Below, one piece after another: positions 8,301 to 14,041 of a stretch of DNA of 16,148 nucleotides (position 1 is the stretch's first letter; the number at the start of each line of letters is the position of its first letter). Source of the DNA: Pseudomonadota bacterium (GTDB lineage: Bacteria; Pseudomonadota; Gammaproteobacteria; Halothiobacillales; Halothiobacillaceae); NCBI GenBank assembly GCA_021795795.1, contig JAJYPA010000140.1, positions 1 to 16,148 on the forward strand, in the 5' to 3' direction. A program made the translations under genes and the position numbers. Under the pieces are notes generated by a model. The model made no database searches, was not told where the DNA came from, and saw nothing but the letters and a program-made list of their open reading frames with translations.

Positions 8301-10085
8301 ATGAGTTATCTCGTACTGGCGCGTAAATGGCGTCCCAAAAGCTTTGCCGAAATGGTTGGCCAAGGCCATGTCCTGCAAGCACTGACGAATGCGCTGGATC
8401 AAAGCCGTTTGCACCATGCTTACCTGTTCACAGGCACCCGGGGCGTGGGCAAGACGACCGTTGCGCGAATTTTTGCTAAGGCGCTCAATTGCGAGCACGG
8501 CATATCCAGCACACCCTGCGGTGTGTGCAGTGCCTGCGTCGAGATTGATCAGGGTCGTTTTGTCGATTTGATCGAAGTCGATGCTGCCTCGCGCACCGGT
8601 GTCGACGACACCCGTGATTTGCTTGAGAATGTTGCCTACGCACCGGCTCGGGGTCGGTTCAAGATCTATCTGATCGACGAAGTGCATATGTTCTCGAAAT
8701 CGAGCTTCAATGCGCTTTTAAAGACACTTGAAGAACCTCCGGCACACGTCAAGTTCCTGCTGGCGACCACCGATCCGCAGAAACTTCCTGTCACGGTACT
8801 CTCCCGGTGCTTGCAGTTTAATTTGCGCGCCCTGCCGCTTTCCCAGATTCAACAGCATCTGGCCGATGTTCTGCAAAAGGAAAACATTGCCTTCGAACCT
8901 GCTGCCCTGCACTTGATCGCCGAGGCGGCCAATGGCTCGATGCGGGATGCCTTGAGTCTGCTCGACCAGGCCATCGCATTCACCGGTGGTCAGCTCGATT
9001 CGGTTCAGGTAAGCCAGATTCTGGGTTTGAGTGATCATCAAATCATCTGGGACATGATCGACGCGCTCTACCAGCAGTCGGCGGACCGGCTGTTTGCTCT
9101 GGTCGACGAAGCACTGGATCGTGCGGTAGAGCCTGCGATTCTTCTGGCGCAGTTCATCGAGTCGATTCATCAGTTGGCGATGGGGCAGTGGGTTCAGTCC
9201 CTGTCTGCTGTGGCCAATCCGCCCCCGGATGAATTGAAATCCATCGATCCGCAACTGTTGCAGTTGTGGTATCAGATTGCTACTTCGGGCCGACGCGATA
9301 TGGCATGGTCGCCCAATGCACGGATCGGCCTTGAAATGACTCTGCTTCGTATGCTGGCATTCCAGCCGGGGGGCGAGCCTTCAAACGGCGCCGTTACAGC
9401 GACAGGAGTTACTGCTGCCCATTCTTATCCATCCGATTCCCGCCGCGTGTCTGCTGCAAAGACGAAGCCAGAATTGGCTTCTTCATCAATCACGCAAGCC
9501 GAATCCGAGCCCGAAACAATGGCGCGTTTGCAAGAAAGTGCCGGACAACGGGTCGCAGAACCCACTGCAGCGCAGTCAATGCCGGTTCAGGGCAAATCTG
9601 ATCATTCTGGTCATGCCCGTGCCCAATTGACCGACCTGCCATGGCATGAATGGGTTAAGCGCATACCCGGTCAGCCGGGGCGGAACCTGGCAGATCGCTG
9701 CCACCTCAACATTGTCGACGGGCAGGTTCAACTTGTGGTTGCCCCTCAATACGAGGTGATCGCCAATGCCCGTGCGCGTGAAAGCTTGCTTTCCCAGCTT
9801 TCTAAACTGGCCGATACCTCAAAAGTGAAAATCGTGATTGGGCAGAACGATACGGTACCTGCCCGATCCCCATCCGCGTTACCTGTGGAAACGTCCATGA
9901 CCCCCGCCGAACGCAGGCATCATGAAGAGATCAACCTGCAGCATCAGCGTAGGCAGAGCATTGTGCAACACCCTGTCGTGCAACTGCTGCAGGAGCAGGC
10001 GGGGGCTCAACTTGTTGAAGAAAGTATTCTTCCGCGTGACGACGAATCAGAGCCCGCAATAGATCCATTCCCGAACGGACGCTAA
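8301..10085 (+). CDS. dnaX: DNA polymerase III subunits tau/gamma (clamp loader ATPase)
   Basis: DnaX is the motor subunit of the clamp loader; full-length tau also tethers polymerase III cores and the DnaB helicase. The 594-aa product shows LARKWRPKSFAEMVGQ, the Walker A motif GTRGVGKTT (residues 45-53), a zinc module with Cys64, Cys73, Cys76 and Cys79, Walker B LIDEVHMFS (Asp126, Glu127), and the SRC arginine finger (Arg169). Domain III follows. Residues about 360-450 are a low-complexity Ala/Ser/Glu/Pro linker, and the C-terminal tau domain begins near LPWHEWVKRIPGQPGRNLADRC. I see no A-AAA-AAG slippery heptamer of the E. coli kind, so a frameshifted gamma product is not evident. The start follows the SRP RNA gene by 38 bases with a weak Shine-Dalgarno. 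It leads a dnaX-ybaB-recR cluster. Confidence 0.96.
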   Translation: MSYLVLARKWRPKSFAEMVGQGHVLQALTNALDQSRLHHAYLFTGTRGVGKTTVARIFAKALNCEHGISSTPCGVCSACVEIDQGRFVDLIEVDAASRTGVDDTRDLLENVAYAPARGRFKIYLIDEVHMFSKSSFNALLKTLEEPPAHVKFLLATTDPQKLPVTVLSRCLQFNLRALPLSQIQQHLADVLQKENIAFEPAALHLIAEAANGSMRDALSLLDQAIAFTGGQLDSVQVSQILGLSDHQIIWDMIDALYQQSADRLFALVDEALDRAVEPAILLAQFIESIHQLAMGQWVQSLSAVANPPPDELKSIDPQLLQLWYQIATSGRRDMAWSPNARIGLEMTLLRMLAFQPGGEPSNGAVTATGVTAAHSYPSDSRRVSAAKTKPELASSSITQAESEPETMARLQESAGQRVAEPTAAQSMPVQGKSDHSGHARAQLTDLPWHEWVKRIPGQPGRNLADRCHLNIVDGQVQLVVAPQYEVIANARARESLLSQLSKLADTSKVKIVIGQNDTVPARSPSALPVETSMTPAERRHHEEINLQHQRRQSIVQHPVVQLLQEQAGAQLVEESILPRDDESEPAIDPFPNGR

Positions 10086-10118
10086 TCGAATACAAACCCC
10101 ATACAGGAGAATCAAGCC

Positions 10119-10445
10119 ATGATGAAAGGCGGAATCGGCAATTTGATGAAACAAGCCCAGCAGATGCAGGAAAAGATGCAGCGCATGCAGGAAGAGGTGG
10201 CCAAAATCGAAGTCACGGGCGAATCCGGCGCAGGTCTGGTCAAGGTCACCATGACCGGCAAGCACGAAGTACGTCGGCTGATTATTGACGACAGCCTCAT
10301 GGGCGATGACAAGGAAATGCTGGAAGATCTGATTTCCGCGGCCGTGAACGATGCCGTACGTCGGGTCGAACAGAATCAGCAGGAAATGATGTCCAGTGTC
10401 ACTGCGGGTATGAACCTGCCAGCGGGCATGAAGCTGCCTTTCTGA
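10119..10445 (+). CDS. ybaB: YbaB/EbfC-family nucleoid-associated protein
   Basis: Members of this family are small dimeric DNA-binding proteins of the nucleoid, nearly always encoded between dnaX and recR. The 108-aa product has the typical start [24 protein letters not shown] (an amphipathic coiled-coil helix), then the beta strands [21 protein letters not shown] and a helix [17 protein letters not shown]. The Gly/Met/Leu-rich tail ([12 protein letters not shown]) also matches the family. A strong AGGAGA Shine-Dalgarno at 10105-10110 sits eight bases before the first of two consecutive ATGs. Length is normal (E. coli 109 aa). The gene lies 33 bases after dnaX and 10 bases before recR, so co-transcription is likely. 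Confidence 0.95.
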   Translation: MMKGGIGNLMKQAQQMQEKMQRMQEEVAKIEVTGESGAGLVKVTMTGKHEVRRLIIDDSLMGDDKEMLEDLISAAVNDAVRRVEQNQQEMMSSVTAGMNLPAGMKLPF

Positions 10446-10455
10446 TCCTAAGCCT

Positions 10456-11049
10456 ATGTTCTCGCCCAAGTTCGTCGCATTGGTTCAGGCCCTGAGGGGA
10501 TTGCCTTCGGTCGGGCAGAAAACAGCTCAGCGAATGGCTTTGCAGTTGCTCGAACATGATCGTGAAGGGGCTGCCCAGCTGGCAAAGGCGATCGTTGTGG
10601 CACTTGAAGGCATCGGTCGCTGCGGATCCTGCCGCATATTCTCTGAAACGCCGGTTTGCCCGGTTTGTGCGGATAATCGCAGGGATGCAACACAGCTATG
10701 CATTGTCGAATCGCCAACCGATTGGTTGGCGATTGAGCAATCCGGGGCATACCAGGGGTTGTATTTTATCCTGTCTGGGCATTTATCACCTTTGGATGGC
10801 ATCGGCCCCGACGACATCGGTATTCCCGAGTTGATGAACAGATTGGCAAACAGTCCGGTCGAAGAAATCATCATGGCGACAAGCGCGACCATCGAAGGCG
10901 AAGCCACCGCAGGTTTCATCATGGATCGGGTTGATTCTGCTCGCTACAAGGTAACTCGACTGGCGCAGGGTGTGCCCATGGGTGGGGAGCTGGAATATCT
11001 CGATGCTCAAACCTTGAGTCTGGCTCTTAAATCAAGACGTTCGGTATAA
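10456..11049 (+). CDS. recR: Recombination protein RecR
   Basis: RecR acts with RecO and RecF to load RecA on single-stranded gaps. The 197-aa product shows the N-terminal helix-hairpin-helix (LRGLPSVGQKTAQRMALQLL), a four-cysteine zinc finger (Cys56, Cys59, Cys68, Cys71), and a TOPRIM domain opening with LCIVESPTDWLAIE (Glu85). It continues with FILSGHLSPLDGIGPDDIG, IIMATSATIEGEATAGFI, and the closing RLAQGVPMGGELEYLDAQTLSLALKSR. All family landmarks are present and the length is normal. It is the last gene of the dnaX-ybaB-recR cluster and the last core gene before the accessory region; no terminator hairpin is visible after its stop. Confidence 0.97.
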   Translation: MFSPKFVALVQALRGLPSVGQKTAQRMALQLLEHDREGAAQLAKAIVVALEGIGRCGSCRIFSETPVCPVCADNRRDATQLCIVESPTDWLAIEQSGAYQGLYFILSGHLSPLDGIGPDDIGIPELMNRLANSPVEEIIMATSATIEGEATAGFIMDRVDSARYKVTRLAQGVPMGGELEYLDAQTLSLALKSRRSV

Positions 11050-11336
11050 GAAAATCCTGACTGGCAGCAGGTTCCCTAACAAAACTCTGCACGAATCCAT
11101 CCGTGGCTTCGTGGGCTTACGCCAGCTACGTGTTCATGCCCGTCTTGTGCTCGGTATTTCAATGAATTACGTCATTGAGCGGCAGGGCATACATGCCCTG
11201 CACGGGTTGAAGCTGTACGATAAGTGCACATTCCGAACATACCCCACGCTCGATACCCGCATATTTCACCAGCCCCAGCGGATGATCACGCACGAGAGCA
11301 TGACGCTCGCAGAAGCAGACCCCAAAAAACAGCTGC
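11050..11336 (+). other. Noncoding junction between recR and the accessory region
   Basis: I recognise no gene in this stretch on either strand. A frame opening at 11111 and running into the helicase remnant has no domain I can name and changes frame relative to the recognisable tail, so I treat it as chance. The stretch contains a perfect inverted repeat at 11182-11201 (listed separately). No tRNA, integrase or IS end is visible, so the left border of the island is not defined precisely. Confidence 0.5.
11182..11201. repeat. Perfect inverted repeat, 9-bp arms with 2-base spacer
   Basis: The arms are GCAGGGCAT (11182-11190) and ATGCCCTGC (11193-11201), separated by AC. It lies in noncoding sequence downstream of recR. 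No T-run follows, so it is not a standard terminator. A two-base loop disfavours an RNA hairpin and suits a dimeric DNA-binding site or a cruciform-prone repeat; this reading is an inference. Confidence 0.6.
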
Positions 11337-11621
11337 GCCTACCTGCCACTACCCCTGAAGCTTCGGCTGGAGCAGAAAATCAAGGGCATTGACTTTGAAA
11401 TCAAAGAAATTCGCCGTACCGCCGCCACCGCGCCCACGCTGGAAGAAAATTGTTATGCCTAAACAAAACAACACGAACTGGAAGGCATGCGCAGTAAACT
11501 GCGCCGTGAGCTTTTTAATCGGCAGGATAAAGTGGAAGCGCAGCGTAATGAGTTGGAAAATCAGCTCAAGCAACAGATTGACGAAAATGCGTTATTCACG
11601 ATTGAATTGGAGTTGCAATGA
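11337..11621 (+). pseudogene. Remnant: C-terminal tail of an SNF2-type helicase, with an in-frame stop
   Basis: One continuous frame gives LPLPLKLRLEQKIKGIDFEI, then KEIRRTAATAPTLEENCYA, a TAA stop at 11460-11462, then HELEGMRSKLRRELFNRQDK, VEAQRNELENQLKQQ and FTIELELQ before a TGA at 11619-11621. This charged coiled coil ending in an LFTI-type strand resembles the C-terminus of large SNF2/DEAD helicases encoded with methyltransferases in bacterial defence loci (recognition from memory, not alignment). The helicase core is missing: only about 95 codons remain, and they are interrupted by a stop. The last codon overlaps the KilA-N start (ATGA), which suggests an original operon. I infer a decayed gene whose 5' part was deleted. 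Confidence 0.6.
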
Positions 11622-11850
11622 AGAACCGAATCATCTCCGTCAGGGATACCGAAGTCGCCATCATCACCCGCAATGAACAAGATTACATTTCGCTGAAGGA
11701 TAGGGTTCAAGGGTTCGACGGTGGCAGCGCCCTGATTGGACAATGGCTGAAAAACAAGGATACCGTGCTGTTTCTTGGTGTGCGGGACAACTAAACAACC
11801 CTGCTTTCAATTCCCTCGAATTCGAGGGAATTAGAGTTGAGGAGCGCGCT
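11618..11850 (+). pseudogene. Remnant: KilA-N domain protein, broken by a one-base frameshift
   Basis: From the ATG at 11618 the frame gives MKNRIISVRDTEVAIITRNE, then DYISLKDRVQGFDGG, then LIGQWLKNKDTVLFLGVRDN and a stop at 11792-11794. The family continuation (QLNNPAFNSLEFEGIRVE) is found directly afterwards in another frame. The expected text FLGVWEQLNN is restored if one base is added in the codon before CAA at 11788, so a single deletion explains the break. The match ends near 11850 and the rest of the domain is not recognisable. KilA-N is a DNA-binding domain of phage and bacterial proteins, often found near methyltransferases and helicases in defence loci. As it stands only a 58-aa fragment could be made. 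Confidence 0.65.
11809..11832. repeat. Perfect 24-bp palindrome without spacer
   Basis: Each half-site is AATTCCCTCGAA read inward from either side; the centre is an EcoRI-type GAATTC between 11820 and 11821. It lies in the KilA-N remnant, in the stretch that encodes FNSLEFEGI, so it may be partly a by-product of codons. The symmetry stops exactly at both ends. Confidence 0.7.
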
Positions 11851-11958
11851 TTTTGCAGTCGAGCGGGCGTTGCCGTGATGATGAATCAAATATCTGGGTG
11901 TGGCTGCTTGGTTAACGGCGGACACATTTCGCACGACAAGAATTCTGGGGATTGATGT

Positions 11959-12123
11959 ATGGCGAGAGGAAAATTGTTGCGGCAACTAATCAAGTTAGGA
12001 ACGCAATGCGATGCTTTGGGGTTTCGGAGTGCACATGGCCTATGGACACTTGCCGTGGAACTAAAGATCAAACGGCTGGATTTGCTTGCCCTGAGTCACC
12101 AAGGGGATATGAATGCTTACTAA
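11959..12123 (+). pseudogene. Possible remnant: N-terminus of an AAA-type ATPase (54 codons)
   Basis: An ATG at 11959 opens a 54-aa frame starting MARGKLLRQLIKLGTQCDAL and ending at 12123, eleven bases inside the next gene. The first dozen residues resemble the N-terminus (MARGxLLxxLI) of a family of AAA ATPases found beside KilA-N and methyltransferase genes in defence loci; this is recalled, not aligned. After about 25 residues the resemblance is lost and no Walker motif follows. It could be a truncated gene left by a deletion that joined its start to the upstream side of the intact ATPase gene, or simply a short chance ORF. No strong Shine-Dalgarno precedes it. Confidence 0.35.
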
Positions 12124-13861
12124 ACTGACCATCAAAAACTTCAAACGGTTTGACGAGGCCGAGGTTGTTCTGGGCAAGTCAGTTGTGCTCATCGGCCCAA
12201 ACAACTCCGGGAAGACAACCGCGCTTCAGGCGCTCGCCCTGTGGGAGCTTGGACTGCGTCGATGGACTGAAAAAAGGCAGGGGAAGTCCACGGCACTCCA
12301 GCGTCAGGGCGTAGCGATCAACCGCCGCGATTTAGTGGCACTCCCGGTTCCTGTCGCCAATTTGCTTTGGCGTGACCTACATGTCCGCAACGTGGAACGA
12401 CAAGAAGGAAAACTAAAAACGCAAAACGTTCGCGTGGATATATTGGTCGAAGGCATTACCGACGATCAGGCATGGTCATGCGGGCTTGAGTTTGATTATG
12501 CCAACGAGGAGTCTTTTTATTGCCGTCCGCTCAGGTTGGACGAGAGCAAGAAACCCGAGCGGATGACCATTCCGGAACTGGCGACAAAGGCCAAGGTGGC
12601 GTTGTTGCCGCCGATGTCCGGTCTGACGGATCGTGAATTCATCAAGCAGCCGGGGGAAATCGGCGTATTAATAGGCCAAGGTCAAACGGCACAGGTGCTG
12701 CGTAATCTGTGTTACCGGGTGTGCTGGTCAAGCGAGAAATCGAACAAACCCTCCCATGACTGGGTTGCGCTGACGGAACAGTTATCCCGCCTGTTCGGAG
12801 TGAAATTACTTGACCCGAAATTTGTTGTCGAGCGTAGCGAAATTGTCATGGAGTATGAGGAAAAATCCGGTGCCAGGTTGGATATTTCCTCTTCCGGTCG
12901 AGGCTTGCAGCAAACCTTGTTGATCCTTGCGCACCTGTACGCCAATCCACACACGGTGTTGTTGCTGGACGAACCGGATGCGCATCTTGAGGTACTTCGT
13001 CAGCGCCAGACTTATCAACTGATCAACGACCTGGCCGAAGAAAAAGGCTCGCAAATCATCGCCGCCAGCCATTCCGAAGTCGTGCTTGCGGAGGCGGCGA
13101 ATCGCGGCATGGTGGTGGCCTTTGTCGGCAAGCCACATCTGTTGAACGACCGAGGCAGCCAGACGATGAAAGCACTGACAGACCTGGGCTGGGATCAGTA
13201 CTATCAGGCGGAAGAGACAGGTTGGGTGTTGTATGTCGAGGACTCCACCGACCTGGCCATTCTCAAGATGTTCGCCAAAATTCTTGGACACCCGGCCCAG
13301 GCACTGCTGGAAATGCCGTTTGTGCACTATGTCTCAACCAACTTGCCGCAAAAATCCCGCGACCACTTCAACGGCTTGCGCGAAGCCAAGAATGATATGG
13401 TAGGTATTGCTCTGTTTGACCGCCTAGACCGCGCGCTGCAACCCAACGATAACCTGAACGAGCTCATGTGGAACAGGCGCGAAATCGAAAACTATTTATG
13501 CTCGCCAGAGGTCTTGCGTGCGTGGGCCATTCACGATGTGGCGGATGACCTGTTTGGCCTTGACGAACGCGGAAGACGCCAGCAGGCGATGGAACAAGCC
13601 ATCGCAGAAGTCACACACGTGTTGGAGATCGACGAAAAATCACCTTGGTCACCCGACGTAAAGGCCACGGACGAAGTGCTCGACCGGGTCTTCCGGATTT
13701 TTTTCAAGGAAATGAATCTGCCCTTGACCTTCCGCAAGCGAGACTACCACTTGCTTGCCGGCTTCCTGTCGAAACAAGATCTCGATCCGGAGATCGCTGA
13801 AAAGCTGGATGCCATCGTGGCAACTGCCGAGCGCGCCAGACCGCGAGTAGATAAAACGTGA
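12113..13861 (+). CDS. ATPase with C-terminal TOPRIM/DUF4435-like region (OLD or fused PARIS-like)
   Basis: The 582-aa product starts like AAA_15/OLD-type ATPases: LTIKNFKRFDEAEVVLG and a Walker A motif GPNNSGKTT at residues 28-36. An ABC-type signature SSSGRGLQQ, Walker B LLLDEPDAHLE (Asp286, Glu287) and a switch histidine in AASHSEVV follow. The C-terminal third looks like a TOPRIM-related nuclease region: VLYVEDSTDLAIL (Glu376), IALFDRLDR (Asp436, Asp439) and RREIENYL (Glu457, Glu459), the last resembling the EIENY motif of DUF4435. This fits an OLD-family nuclease or a fused AriA-AriB (PARIS-like) protein; both families act in phage defence. AAGGGG at 12101-12106 supports the ATG six bases downstream. 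It is preceded by decayed defence genes and followed by a methyltransferase. Motifs look intact; nuclease activity is an inference. Confidence 0.8.
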   Translation: MLTKLTIKNFKRFDEAEVVLGKSVVLIGPNNSGKTTALQALALWELGLRRWTEKRQGKSTALQRQGVAINRRDLVALPVPVANLLWRDLHVRNVERQEGKLKTQNVRVDILVEGITDDQAWSCGLEFDYANEESFYCRPLRLDESKKPERMTIPELATKAKVALLPPMSGLTDREFIKQPGEIGVLIGQGQTAQVLRNLCYRVCWSSEKSNKPSHDWVALTEQLSRLFGVKLLDPKFVVERSEIVMEYEEKSGARLDISSSGRGLQQTLLILAHLYANPHTVLLLDEPDAHLEVLRQRQTYQLINDLAEEKGSQIIAASHSEVVLAEAANRGMVVAFVGKPHLLNDRGSQTMKALTDLGWDQYYQAEETGWVLYVEDSTDLAILKMFAKILGHPAQALLEMPFVHYVSTNLPQKSRDHFNGLREAKNDMVGIALFDRLDRALQPNDNLNELMWNRREIENYLCSPEVLRAWAIHDVADDLFGLDERGRRQQAMEQAIAEVTHVLEIDEKSPWSPDVKATDEVLDRVFRIFFKEMNLPLTFRKRDYHLLAGFLSKQDLDPEIAEKLDAIVATAERARPRVDKT

Positions 13862-13882
13862 ACAGGATTGATTCCGCCATAA

Positions 13883-13890
13883 AGGAGAGG
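13883..13890 (+). promoter_or_regulatory. Strong Shine-Dalgarno before the 49-codon duplicate-start ORF
   Basis: AGGAGAGG lies five bases before a GTG at 13896. It is the best Shine-Dalgarno in this part of the window and indicates that ribosomes can start on the duplicate methyltransferase N-terminus rather than only at the ATG at 14042. Confidence 0.6.
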
Positions 13891-13940
13891 GTAGCGTGAA
13901 AAAACTCGAACCCACCTGGATTGGCAAGGGTGAGCGCCGG

Positions 13941-14013
13941 TCGCCGATAGGCGAGAAAAAGCCATTTAACATGGCTTTTTCAGGCGCGAACGCCGCGCCG
14001 TGGATGGCGCGGC
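13941..14013. repeat. Cluster of three inverted repeats before the methyltransferase gene
   Basis: Three perfect hairpins stand nearly side by side. The first is TCGCC/GGCGA (13941-13945, 13950-13954, loop GATA). The second is GAAAAAGCCAT/ATGGCTTTTTC (13955-13965, 13971-13981). The third is GCCGCGCC/GGCGCGGC (13992-13999, 14006-14013). A weaker TGG-GCG/CGC-CA pairing follows at about 14014-14027. The third hairpin and its flanks are much richer in G+C than the preceding one. The array looks like a REP/BIME-type intergenic element. Confidence 0.6.
13955..13981 (+). terminator. Possible Rho-independent terminator after the ATPase gene
   Basis: An 11-bp perfect stem (GAAAAAGCCAT with ATGGCTTTTTC) and a five-base loop end in five T residues, with the matching A-run upstream, as in bidirectional terminators. 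It lies 94 bases after the ATPase stop. The T-run is part of the stem and only one such run exists, so strength is uncertain. If active, the methyltransferase gene would need its own promoter, which I cannot identify in the 60 bases before it. Confidence 0.45.
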
Positions 14014-14041
14014 TGGGCGGCACGCCAGGGAAGGATCAGCC

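Noticed and set aside
8059..8304. 81-codon forward frame between hisC and dnaX
   Set aside because: It lies over the SRP RNA gene, has no family resemblance, and its Arg/Ala-rich content reflects the RNA helix sequence.
11111..11392. 93-codon forward frame after recR
   Set aside because: No recognisable domain; its 3' part overlaps the helicase remnant in another frame, so it is probably chance.
14000..14041. Upstream GTG start for the methyltransferase
   Set aside because: The GTG is in the loop of a perfect hairpin, the added residues do not fit the family start, and a good Shine-Dalgarno precedes the ATG at 14042.
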